Assembly: GCA_015491145.1 (NCBI GenBank) | Contig: WFWM01000023.1 | Span: forward strand, 1-12,896 | Reading direction: 5' to 3' | Source: Patescibacteria group bacterium | Lineage (GTDB): Bacteria; Patescibacteriota; Minisyncoccia; Phycocordibacterales; UBA12088 | Length of the DNA: 12,896 bases | Translations under genes and position numbers: made by a program | Shown: positions 1 to 6,498 of the stretch, in pieces | Position numbering within the stretch: the stretch's first letter is position 1 | How the letters are laid out: each line of letters begins with the position of its first letter | Notes under the pieces: generated by a model | The model's input: the letters and a program-made list of their open reading frames with translations, nothing else | Databases searched by the model: none | Told to the model about the DNA's origin: nothing

Positions 1-17
1 AACTGAGCTAACCGCGC
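1..17 (-). tRNA. tRNA gene, 5' end only (identity unknown)
   Basis: On the minus strand the last bases before the window edge read as a seven-base acceptor strand GCGCGGT followed by TAGCTCAGTT, the usual U8, A9, D-stem GCTC and start of the D-loop of bacterial tRNAs. A strong extended -10 box ends 10 bases before the proposed 5' end, as expected for a tRNA promoter. The anticodon, 3' acceptor strand and T-arm lie outside the window, so the amino acid cannot be named. Only 17 bases are visible, so a chance match is possible, but the promoter placement supports it. Confidence 0.65.
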
Positions 18-27
18 GCTGAGGGGG

Positions 28-36
28 AGTATAGCA
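28..36 (-). promoter_or_regulatory. Extended -10 promoter for the leftward tRNA gene
   Basis: Read on the minus strand this is TGCTATACT, an extended -10 element (TG, one base, TATACT). The predicted transcription start, about seven bases further, falls three or four bases before the tRNA 5' end. No good -35 hexamer at normal spacing is seen, which the extended -10 could compensate for. The same nine bases recur at 10872-10880 before the methyltransferase gene. Confidence 0.6.
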
Positions 37-75
37 TACGTTCCGAAGCGATGGCGACAAGTGGGGTGGTGCTGT

Positions 76-84
76 TGGTACTAT
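76..84 (+). promoter_or_regulatory. Extended -10-like box just upstream of tsaC
   Basis: TGGTACTAT ends seven bases before the tsaC ATG at 92. The intervening bases AGGAGAG also look like a Shine-Dalgarno tract that touches the start codon. If the box is a real -10, transcription would begin at or next to the ATG. The two readings, a very short leader or a leadered mRNA from further upstream, cannot be separated by eye. Confidence 0.4.
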
Positions 85-91
85 AGGAGAG

Positions 92-742
92 ATGGCTGCG
101 GTGGTATTTCCCACACCTTCGCGTGCGGCGGGAGAGGCAGCAGCGAAGGTGGTGGCAGACGGCGGCATCATCGTCTACCCAACTGACACCCTCTACGGCT
201 TCGGGGTAGATCCTCGGGACAGGGAGGCGGTAGCGCGACTCTACAGAATCAAGGGCCGAGAACGGGGCAAGCCGCTCCTGCTTATGGTTCGAGATGTGGA
301 GATGGCGGCGACGATTGCGCGGTTTTCCCCGGTGGCACGAGCGTTAGCGGCAGCATTTTGGCCGGGGCCACTCTCCCTCATTGTTCCGTTGCGGGATGAT
401 GTTACCGTGTGGGGAGTTGGGAAGGATCGCTCGGTTGGGGTGCGCGCGCCCGAGCATCCGTTTCGAGAGCATTTCTTCCGCTATTACGATTTCCCCATCA
501 CATCGACGAGCGTGAATCGATCTGGTGAGGCACCGATCCTCGATCCTCAAGCGATATGTCGGGTGTTTGCAGAGAAAGTGGCGACCTGTGTGTTTGATAC
601 CGAGCATCCTCCTCGAGGGATCCCTTCTACCGTAGTTCGCGTAGAAGGAGAATCTCTCCATCTTGTAAGGGAGGGGGTGCTTTCCTATAAAACTCTTTGT
701 GCGTATTTGCGATCACAGGGGTATGACGTGGCACCTTGCTAG
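92..742 (+). CDS. tsaC: Threonylcarbamoyl-AMP synthase (Sua5/YciO/YrdC/YwlC family)
   Basis: The 216-residue product matches the short, single-domain form of the family that makes threonylcarbamoyl-AMP from threonine, bicarbonate and ATP. This is the first step of the t6A modification at position 37 of ANN-decoding tRNAs. Visible family motifs in order are YPTDTLYG (29-36), KGRERGKPLLLMV (54-66), WPGPLSLIVP (90-99), VGVRAPEHPF (115-124), TSTSVNRSGEAP (137-148), ST at 179-180 and LVREG at 191-195. There is no C-terminal Sua5 extension, so it is TsaC/YwlC-like. The start is the ATG at 92, preceded by AGGAGAG, and the motif spacing fits this N-terminus. It is divergent from a tRNA gene and convergent with the protease gene, whose stop codon overlaps its own. 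The partner proteins TsaB, TsaD and TsaE are not in the window. Confidence 0.93.
   Translation: MAAVVFPTPSRAAGEAAAKVVADGGIIVYPTDTLYGFGVDPRDREAVARLYRIKGRERGKPLLLMVRDVEMAATIARFSPVARALAAAFWPGPLSLIVPLRDDVTVWGVGKDRSVGVRAPEHPFREHFFRYYDFPITSTSVNRSGEAPILDPQAICRVFAEKVATCVFDTEHPPRGIPSTVVRVEGESLHLVREGVLSYKTLCAYLRSQGYDVAPC
623..648. repeat. Perfect 8-bp inverted repeat inside tsaC
   Basis: CCTTCTAC at 623-630 and GTAGAAGG at 641-648 are perfect reverse complements around a 10-base loop. The palindrome CCTCGAGG lies just before it at 611-618. Both are inside the coding sequence, and no T-run follows, so this is not a standard intrinsic terminator. Any function is unknown. Confidence 0.4.
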
Positions 743-1731
743 AGCGAAGCGGGGGTTAGTTCATAAGGTGCAATACGTTGCAGCACCCCTCGCGCTTCAT
801 CAATTGGAATAGCAAATCCGATGTTCTCTGATCCGATGACGGTTGCGGTAGCGATGCCTACCACTTCTCCTTTGAGATTGATCATCGGACCGCCGGAATT
901 ACCGGGATTGATCGCCGCATCGGTCTGAATCACACCAGAGAGAGTTACGACCTTGCCGGTCGGATCTTGCACGGTAATGCGTCGATTGAGGCCGGAGATA
1001 ATGCCGGTCGTGACAGAATTACTGTACTCTCCAAGTGCGTTTCCAATGACTGCAACACGTTCTCCGAGACGGAGTGTTTTAGCGGAACCCAAGTGAGCGA
1101 CCGGGTAGGGAGCACCACTTGCATCACGGATTCGGGCCACCGCAAGGTCCCAATGGGGATCGCGATAGAGAATGGTAAGTGGTGCACGAGTTCCGTCAGC
1201 AAGGAGTGCCACGTACTGCACTCCTTGCTCTGCTACCACATGGCGATTCGTGAGCACGAGACCAGTGCGGCTCACGATAAACCCTGTCCCCGCGCTTACC
1301 TTTTGCTTGGTGGTGCCCTCCTGCCGAAAGACAGGAATACGGAAGGAGAAATCACGGAAGAACGGATCATCGCCAAAGGGGTTGATGTACTCCACGCGAA
1401 GGCGCGGCACTTCTTTGAGGGCCGCAATGGAGACCACGGCAGGCGCAACTTTTGCCACCGCTTCAACAAGGCGCTCATCTTCGGATTTGTTGCGGGCGAC
1501 GGCGCGTTCGAGTAATTCCTGCGATCGGTGGGTGGCTCTAGCGACCTCTTTCTTCAGTGCGGAAAATTCCCCTGCAAGCTGTGTGAGACTCTCTTCCAGT
1601 GTTGTGATACGGGCTTCAAGGGAGCGTTGCGTGTGTTGGAGCAGGAGCCAGCCCGTCAAACCTCCTGCCGCCCCCGCAAGTGCTATTCCTGCGGTGCCAA
1701 GGGCAACGAGAAGGAAAACCCGGCGAGTCAT
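739..1731 (-). CDS. Membrane-anchored HtrA/DegP-like trypsin-fold serine protease without a PDZ domain
   Basis: The 330-residue product begins with Arg residues and a hydrophobic helix (about 5-31), then a coiled-coil-like stretch (35-95), then a trypsin-fold protease domain (about 90-325). The catalytic triad of the S1C family is visible: His164 in TNRHVV, Asp195 in HWDLAV and Ser279 in GNSGGP. The protein should be anchored with the protease outside the membrane and cut misfolded envelope or secreted proteins. Typical HtrA proteins carry one or two PDZ domains after the protease; this one stops about 20 residues after the GFAIP motif, so it has none. The stop codon overlaps the tsaC stop, leaving no spacer for a terminator. 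It lies 29 bases downstream of the thioredoxin-like gene but also has its own promoter-like box at 1738-1746. The enzyme class is sure; the substrate is unknown. Confidence 0.9.
   Translation of the reverse strand: MTRRVFLLVALGTAGIALAGAAGGLTGWLLLQHTQRSLEARITTLEESLTQLAGEFSALKKEVARATHRSQELLERAVARNKSEDERLVEAVAKVAPAVVSIAALKEVPRLRVEYINPFGDDPFFRDFSFRIPVFRQEGTTKQKVSAGTGFIVSRTGLVLTNRHVVAEQGVQYVALLADGTRAPLTILYRDPHWDLAVARIRDASGAPYPVAHLGSAKTLRLGERVAVIGNALGEYSNSVTTGIISGLNRRITVQDPTGKVVTLSGVIQTDAAINPGNSGGPMINLKGEVVGIATATVIGSENIGFAIPIDEARGVLQRIAPYELTPASL
746..798 (+). other. Possible long hairpin just past the tsaC stop
   Basis: GAAGCG at 746-751 pairs with CGCTTC at 793-798, and GGGG at 752-755 can pair with CCCC at 786-789 across a small bulge. 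Inside, GGTGC at 767-771 can alternatively pair with GCACC at 783-787. The element begins four bases after the tsaC stop and lies within the 3' end of the protease gene. No U-tract follows, so it is not a classic terminator, but it could define or protect the end of the tsaC transcript. It may be chance in GC-rich DNA. Confidence 0.3.
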
Positions 1732-1737
1732 AGCCGT

Positions 1738-1746
1738 ACTGTAGCA
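1738..1746 (-). promoter_or_regulatory. Extended -10-like box upstream of the HtrA-like gene
   Basis: On the minus strand this reads TGCTACAGT and ends six bases before the ATG of the protease gene, the same arrangement as in front of several other genes here. A second box, TATGCT, overlaps at 1743-1748. It lies in the 29-base gap behind the thioredoxin-like gene, so the protease could be transcribed both from the upstream operon and from here as a leaderless mRNA. Confidence 0.4.
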
Positions 1747-1760
1747 TACCCGCTCGATCC

Positions 1761-2462
1761 CTAGCGCTTGCGAGGTGTGGTGGTGGGGTATGGTTGCGAT
1801 GAGGAGCTGTGCTTTTCCTGCAGGCGCTCAAGCGACGGAAATTGCCTGATCAAGTCGTCAAAAGAATGGAACCCGTGCAGCATACGCCCTTCCATTTGCA
1901 GCACGGGGAGCGGAGGGGAGGTTTTCATAATTGCCTTGAGCGTTTGGAGGGCAGAGAGCGGGAGGTCGTAATCAAACGAGTAGATGCGCACTTCCGGAAA
2001 CGCTCGAGCTAATCGGGTAAGGACGTACCCCTGCCGCTGGCAATCAGGGCACGCTCCAGGCTTATTTGAGTAGAAGTAGAGGAGAGGGATCGGCCCAACG
2101 TTGCAGCGCTTTTTCACGCGCTGCAGAAGGATGAGATCCTTGATGGAAAGCAGGGTGTAGGTTTTCTTCAGTTGCACTACGCGAGGATCGTCAGCCCCGA
2201 GCTCTCCTTCCATAAAAGCGAGTTTTGTGCCCAGCTCTGAGAGCTCCGCGGTGATCGGATTGTTCTCCTCGAGCTGGTTGCACGATACCGCATCGAAGAG
2301 GTCGAACTGTGTCTCCAGTGAGAGAATGTCGAGCGCGAGGCGCTCTTCCATCCCCTGCAAGACTGAGAGGCGCTTTTTATCGAAGAGATAGTTCACTCCA
2401 AACGCGGCAAGGAACATTGCGCTCGTGATGAGGAAAGCGGCAATGTAGGGGCGTAGCGACAT
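1761..2462 (-). CDS. Membrane-anchored thioredoxin-like protein with CPDC motif
   Basis: The 233-residue product has one N-terminal transmembrane helix (about 6-27), a charged, probably helical linker (28-120), and a thioredoxin-like domain (about 124-215). The domain contains CPDC at 138-141 after the strand PLLYFYSN, and a proline at 186 in PPLPVLQM at the usual cis-Pro position before a beta-strand and EG turn. The two cysteines suggest a thiol-disulfide role facing the cell exterior. Cys61 and Cys120 are extra cysteines that could form a structural disulfide. The tail (219-233) is Ser/Pro/Thr/Arg-rich and probably disordered. The gene follows the glycosyltransferase gene after 12 bases and precedes the protease gene, so the three may form one envelope operon. 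The bases before its ATG are pyrimidine-rich (CCTCCCTCCT) with no Shine-Dalgarno. The fold is likely; whether it oxidises, reduces or isomerises is unknown. Confidence 0.75.
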   Translation of the reverse strand: MSLRPYIAAFLITSAMFLAAFGVNYLFDKKRLSVLQGMEERLALDILSLETQFDLFDAVSCNQLEENNPITAELSELGTKLAFMEGELGADDPRVVQLKKTYTLLSIKDLILLQRVKKRCNVGPIPLLYFYSNKPGACPDCQRQGYVLTRLARAFPEVRIYSFDYDLPLSALQTLKAIMKTSPPLPVLQMEGRMLHGFHSFDDLIRQFPSLERLQEKHSSSSQPYPTTTPRKR

Positions 2463-2474
2463 AGGAGGGAGGGG

Positions 2475-3752
2475 CTAGTATCGGGCAACGCTCCGTTCTT
2501 TTTGCCATGAGGTCGGGCTCCGCACGACGCACACCCGCCAGAGCGCCCGGGCAAGCCAGAGTGGCGCAATGAATCCGTAGAGGAACAGGTAGGAGAGGAG
2601 TCCCACCGGCGACACCGAAGCTCGGGCAAGGCGCTTTCCCTGCAGAAAGAGCAAGATTGCCACTGCGATTGTAGTGAGAGAGAGACCGGTGAGTTCATTG
2701 AGAGGGACAAAGAACCAGTCGAGCTTCGCTATGCCCCAGCTCCAGCCGCTGTACCAAATACGAACACCCCATTCCACGATTGATTGGAAGAGGTGGGAAG
2801 CGAAGTAGCCGAAAGCATAGAGGGCACCGGCGAGTCCCACGAGCATATTGGGGAGCACGAAGACGCCGAGGTGGCCGTAGCGGGAAGAGAGGAGGTCGCG
2901 GTAGTCGACGACATTCCGTAGAAATCCGTAGCTCCAGCGAACACGCTGGCGGAGGAGGGGTCGGAGGGAGGCGGGGACGGTGGTGTGCACCCGTGCTTCC
3001 GGCACATTGAGGATGAGCCATCCGTTCCGCTGGAGGCGTAGCGCCATTTCGAGATCTTCCGTGTTGTGAGCACTCCGGTAGGGACCTACGGCATCGAGTG
3101 CAGCACGCCGAAAGAGGGAGAAGGGGCCCGGCGTGACATACTGCGCATCGAGCAGCGCGTACGCCCTTCGGAGCGCAACAGAGACGAGGTACTCCGCGCT
3201 CTGGAGGTGTTGGAGGAGGGTGTGGGGCGATCGAACCACCATTGCCGGTGTTGCTGCACCCGCTTGCGGCGAGGTTTCCATTGCGGCAACGAGGTGTGCG
3301 AGCGCATCCGGCTCGGGTTGGGAGTCGGCATCGAGCGTTGCGATGTAGGTTCCCCGCGCCATCGCAAGCCCTGCATTGAGGGCAGTATGCTTTCCTCCAT
3401 TGGGTTTTTGAATCACACGTATCCGTTGAGGATGCCGTTCGGCATACCGCTGCGCGATAGCAGCCGTTTGATCCGTGCTCCCGTCGTCTATCACAATGAC
3501 TTCAAAGCGCGAGGCTGGGTACGTTTGCGCAAGAGCCGCTTCAAGGGTTGCCGCAATGGTTGCTTCCTCATTGTAGGCGGGAATGAGGATGGAGACGAAC
3601 GGGAGGCGACTGCGACGGAGCGGAGGTGTCTGAGAAGAGGGGGTCCGACCCCCCTCATCGCGCTCAAAGAGCACGATGAGGAAGAGCACCCCCGAGTAGA
3701 CGAGCCAGAATAGCGCTCCGTAGGCGAGCGCTTGCGCCACCTCCTGCATCAT
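2475..3752 (-). CDS. Membrane-bound GT2 family processive-type glycosyltransferase
   Basis: From the ATG at 3752 the product has 425 residues: one N-terminal transmembrane helix (about 8-28), a GT-A catalytic domain (about 51-275), then three or four C-terminal helices. The motifs of family 2 synthases are present: PAYNEE (58-63), DDGSTD (89-94), DAD (141-143), the acceptor-side TED (231-233) and QRVRW (269-273), the QxxRW motif of processive enzymes such as PgaC/IcaA and hyaluronan synthases. It probably transfers sugars from a nucleotide donor to a growing surface polysaccharide; the sugar is unknown. I prefer the ATG at 3752 because TATAGT ends six bases before it; a GTG at 3812 and ATGs at 3776 and 3749 are in-frame alternatives, and the GTG would add 20 residues. 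It is the first gene of a probable three-gene minus-strand operon and is divergent from pheS. Confidence 0.88.
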   Translation of the reverse strand: MMQEVAQALAYGALFWLVYSGVLFLIVLFERDEGGRTPSSQTPPLRRSRLPFVSILIPAYNEEATIAATLEAALAQTYPASRFEVIVIDDGSTDQTAAIAQRYAERHPQRIRVIQKPNGGKHTALNAGLAMARGTYIATLDADSQPEPDALAHLVAAMETSPQAGAATPAMVVRSPHTLLQHLQSAEYLVSVALRRAYALLDAQYVTPGPFSLFRRAALDAVGPYRSAHNTEDLEMALRLQRNGWLILNVPEARVHTTVPASLRPLLRQRVRWSYGFLRNVVDYRDLLSSRYGHLGVFVLPNMLVGLAGALYAFGYFASHLFQSIVEWGVRIWYSGWSWGIAKLDWFFVPLNELTGLSLTTIAVAILLFLQGKRLARASVSPVGLLSYLFLYGFIAPLWLARALWRVCVVRSPTSWQKERSVARY

Positions 3753-3758
3753 CTCCAC

Positions 3759-3764
3759 ACTATA
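3759..3764 (-). promoter_or_regulatory. -10 box upstream of the GT2 gene
   Basis: On the minus strand the bases read TATAGT, five of six matching TATAAT, and end six bases before the ATG at 3752. The predicted transcription start coincides with the ATG, so the mRNA would be leaderless. This placement is the main reason for preferring that start codon over the GTG at 3812. Confidence 0.45.
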
Positions 3765-3797
3765 GCGCAACAGCATTGCTTTGCTCAACGCGTGCGG

Positions 3798-3808
3798 TGG
3801 TATATACT
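3798..3808 (+). promoter_or_regulatory. -10 region of the pheS-pheT promoter
   Basis: TGGTATATACT contains both an extended -10 (TGG plus TATATA, 3801-3806) and a second box TATACT (3803-3808). TTGCTC at 3781-3786 lies 16 bases before TATACT and is a plausible -35. The pheS ATG at 3823 follows TATACT after 14 bases, giving a leader of only about 7-8 bases, with no Shine-Dalgarno in it. With the box at 3759-3764 this makes a compact divergent promoter region. Confidence 0.5.
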
Positions 3809-3822
3809 CCACCTGTCATCCT

Positions 3823-4536
3823 ATGGCTGGGCAGGGACACATCCATCCGCTCTCGCAGGCAATTTCCCGTTGCCTTGCTATTTGGAGCGAGATGGGGTTT
3901 CGACAGGCTCGAGGCCCGCTCATTGAGACGCAGTGGTACAACTTCGATGCCCTCAATGTTCCGGCGGAGCACCCTGCGAGGGATATGCAGGACACCTTCT
4001 ACATTGCGGGGCATCCCGAGTATGTGCTACGGACGCATACCTCCCCTGTGCAAATTCGCGCGATTGAGCAGTGGGGGGTGCCGCTGCGGGTGGTTGCGCC
4101 CGGCAGGGTCTTTCGGAATGAGGCTACCGATGCGACGCACGAGGCACAATTTTTCCAGCTCGAGGGACTTGCCATCGATACCTATGGCACGCTTACCCTT
4201 GCCCACCTCAAGGGAGCGCTCCTCACCTTCTTTCAAAAGTTTTTCGAGTGTCACGATGTGAAGGTGCGGTTCCGTCCCGGCTATTTCCCTTTCGTAGAGC
4301 CGGGCGTGGAAGTGGATATGTACCTCACGCGTTCCGATGGTTCAGGGCGGTGGCTTGAGCTGATGGGGGCAGGGATGGTCCATCCCAACGTGCTACGCAA
4401 CGCTGGCGTGGATCCTGAGCGGTATCGCGGTTTTGCGTTTGGGGTGGGGCTCGAGCGGCTCGTGGCTGTCCGGTACGGCATTGAGGATGTGCGCTACTTC
4501 CACAGCGGCGATGTGCGGCTCGTCGCGCAATTTTGA
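3823..4536 (+). CDS. pheS: Phenylalanine-tRNA ligase alpha subunit, catalytic core only
   Basis: The 237-residue product is the class II catalytic subunit of PheRS, which with PheT charges tRNA-Phe with phenylalanine. Motif 1 region begins at HPL (8-10); GPLIET, YNFDALNVPAEHPARD (39-54) and THTSPVQIRA (71-80) follow; motif 2 is GRVFRNEATDATHEAQF (94-110), then FRPGYFPFVEPGVEVD (150-165), and motif 3 is GFAFGVGLERL (203-213). Family members are usually about 330-350 residues, with an N-terminal coiled coil of about 85-100 residues that touches tRNA. Here the ATG lies immediately before the catalytic domain. The same frame is open upstream only to about 3781, so at most 14 more residues could be added (TTG start) and the coiled coil is truly absent. 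pheT follows after 15 bases. Confidence 0.95.
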   Translation: MAGQGHIHPLSQAISRCLAIWSEMGFRQARGPLIETQWYNFDALNVPAEHPARDMQDTFYIAGHPEYVLRTHTSPVQIRAIEQWGVPLRVVAPGRVFRNEATDATHEAQFFQLEGLAIDTYGTLTLAHLKGALLTFFQKFFECHDVKVRFRPGYFPFVEPGVEVDMYLTRSDGSGRWLELMGAGMVHPNVLRNAGVDPERYRGFAFGVGLERLVAVRYGIEDVRYFHSGDVRLVAQF

Positions 4537-4551
4537 GCACTACGGTGCCGT

Positions 4552-6492
4552 ATGCGGATTGTGATGCGCGAACTGCAACGCTTCTTTCCGGAGCCGCTTC
4601 CTCCTGCCGAGGAGGTGGCACGGGCGCTCTCGCTCCACAGCTTTGAGGTAGAGGCGGTCGAAGGAGAGGGGGAGTGGGCAACCATTGATATCGATGTGCT
4701 TCCCAATCGAGGAGCCGACGCTCTCTCACATCGCGGCATCGCGCGTGAAGTGGCGGCCCTCTTTGATCTCCCATTCATCAACGATCCCCTTGCGAGGGAG
4801 GAGCCCACATGGAGCGAGGGGAGCGGGGTGGCGCTCCGTATGGCAGCGGAAGCGCCGGTGGACCGTTACCTTGCTGCGCTGGTGTGTGATGTGTCTGTGG
4901 CTCCCTCGCCGGAGTGGATGCAAAAGACGCTCCTCGCGCTCGGCTTGCGGCCTATCAATAATGTGGTGGATGCAACGAACCTCGTGATGCTGCGGATCGG
5001 GCAGCCGCTCCACGCATTTGACGCTGCGCGCATTGCAAGCGGCAGCGACGGTGCGAAGGTGCTGTCGGTGCGTCCGTCAAAAGCACAGGAGCGGATCGTG
5101 CTCCTCGGGGGAGAGGAGGTGTCGTTGCCAGAAGGGATTCCGATTGTGGCGGATGCGGTCGCAGGGACCTCCTTGGCGATCGGCGGTATCAAGGGCGGAG
5201 CGGCAGCTGAAGTGACGGAGCAAACCCGGCATATCATTCTCGAGGCAGCCCACTTTCCTCCATTGCTCGTGCGGAAGGCGGTGCGGTCGCTCGGTGTCAC
5301 CACCGACGCGGCGCAACGGTTCCAACACAATCCCTCCGCACGCCTTGCCGCCTATGGGCTCGCAGAAGTCTTGGCGCTCATTCAAGAGGTGGCGGGGGGA
5401 ACGCTCCAGGGGGTTGCGCAATGGTATCCCCAGCCAGAGGAAGAACCCTCCCGTATCGTAGTGCCGCTTGCAGCGTGGCCGGCACTCTCGGGAGCTGCGG
5501 TATCGCCCCGGGAAGCGACCCGGACCCTTGAGAAGATCGGGTGTCGCTATGAGGTGAAGGGGGAGAAACTCGAGGTGCTGCCTCCGTGGGAACGGCGAGA
5601 TTTGCACATCCCGGAGGATGTGGTGGAAGAGGTGATTCGTCTGCGAGGGTATGACACGCTCGCTGCGCAGCCGATGCCTGCGGCACCTCCGCCTCCGGCG
5701 GATCCGCTGCAGGTTGCGGCAGATCGTATCCGTCTTGCCCTTGCGGGGCTGGGGTGGAGCGAGATTATGACCTATATGCTCCGAGAGAGGGGGGAGGTTT
5801 GCCTCGCCAATGCACTGGCGGCGGATAAAGCATGCCTCCGCGTCTCCCTCGCTGAGGGGTTGTGGGAAGCACTCGAACGCAACGAGCCGTTCGCTCCTCT
5901 TGCAGGGGACGGCGCCCTGATGGTGTTTGAAATAGGTGAGGTGATCCGCAAGGCAGAGGGTGCGACACCGCCATGGTGTGAAGCGCTCCACCTCGCCCTT
6001 GGGGTGCTGCAGCGTGGGAAGAAGGCGAGGAAGAAACGGGAACAGATCCTCGCGCAGGCGAAGGAAGCCGTGGAAGCACTGGTGGGCCCGCTCCATTGGG
6101 TGGCGTCCCACGAACGGGCTGTGCTGGAGGCGCGTATCGACGAGGTGGTCGAGAGGGAAGCGGGCGGCGTGAACCCTTACACGCTTAAACTATGGAACGA
6201 CGCTGCTTCGTATACGCCGCCGAGCCCGTTTCCCGTGGTGGTGCGTGATGTGGCGGTGTGGGTTCCGGAAGGCTTGGATGAAGCCACTCTCCTTGCGGTG
6301 GTGCGAGCGCATGCTGGCGTGTGGGCGCGAAGGGTATCCTGCATCGATCGGTATGAGCGCGACGGCCGCACGTCGCTCACCTTCCGCATTGTCCTGCAAG
6401 CCTCAGACCACACACTTTCGGATGAGGAAGCCAACGCGGTGCAGCAGCAGGTAGCGCAGGCGCTTTCGGCGAAGGGTTGTGAAGTGCGATAA
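4552..6492 (+). CDS. pheT: Phenylalanine-tRNA ligase beta subunit lacking the EMAP/OB tRNA-binding domain
   Basis: The 646-residue product is the beta subunit of PheRS. Domains in order are the short B1 N-terminus (1-38), the DVLPNRGADALSHRGIAREVAAL segment (48-70), the B3/B4 editing module with NNVVDATNLVMLRIGQPLHAFD (136-157), the B5 DNA-binding-like domain (about 302-370), a shortened catalytic-like domain (about 385-550) and a C-terminal FDX-ACB anticodon-binding domain (559-646, with FPVVVRDVAV and TLSDEEAN). Bacterial PheT is usually close to 800 residues. The roughly 110-residue EMAPII-type OB fold that normally interrupts B1 after the FEVEAVE-like motif (31-37) is missing, so that motif runs almost directly into DVLPNR. 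The start at 4552 fits the family N-terminus; an ATG four codons later is possible. The gene is surely cotranscribed with pheS. Confidence 0.95.
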   Translation: MRIVMRELQRFFPEPLPPAEEVARALSLHSFEVEAVEGEGEWATIDIDVLPNRGADALSHRGIAREVAALFDLPFINDPLAREEPTWSEGSGVALRMAAEAPVDRYLAALVCDVSVAPSPEWMQKTLLALGLRPINNVVDATNLVMLRIGQPLHAFDAARIASGSDGAKVLSVRPSKAQERIVLLGGEEVSLPEGIPIVADAVAGTSLAIGGIKGGAAAEVTEQTRHIILEAAHFPPLLVRKAVRSLGVTTDAAQRFQHNPSARLAAYGLAEVLALIQEVAGGTLQGVAQWYPQPEEEPSRIVVPLAAWPALSGAAVSPREATRTLEKIGCRYEVKGEKLEVLPPWERRDLHIPEDVVEEVIRLRGYDTLAAQPMPAAPPPPADPLQVAADRIRLALAGLGWSEIMTYMLRERGEVCLANALAADKACLRVSLAEGLWEALERNEPFAPLAGDGALMVFEIGEVIRKAEGATPPWCEALHLALGVLQRGKKARKKREQILAQAKEAVEALVGPLHWVASHERAVLEARIDEVVEREAGGVNPYTLKLWNDAASYTPPSPFPVVVRDVAVWVPEGLDEATLLAVVRAHAGVWARRVSCIDRYERDGRTSLTFRIVLQASDHTLSDEEANAVQQQVAQALSAKGCEVR

Positions 6493-6498
6493 GAGGCT

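Noticed and set aside
3066..3713. Open frame of 215 codons on the plus strand inside the GT2 gene
   Set aside because: It is antisense to the GT-A catalytic motifs and its product is not recognisable.
3753..3812. Upstream GTG start for the GT2 gene
   Set aside because: It is possible, but the extra 20 residues match nothing obvious and a good TATAGT box sits just before the ATG at 3752. It is kept only as an alternative.
5077..6111. Open frame of 344 codons on the minus strand inside pheT
   Set aside because: It lies wholly antisense to a gene with clear family motifs, and its translation (rich in Arg, His, Pro and Cys) matches no family. Long antisense frames are expected from GC-rich codon use.
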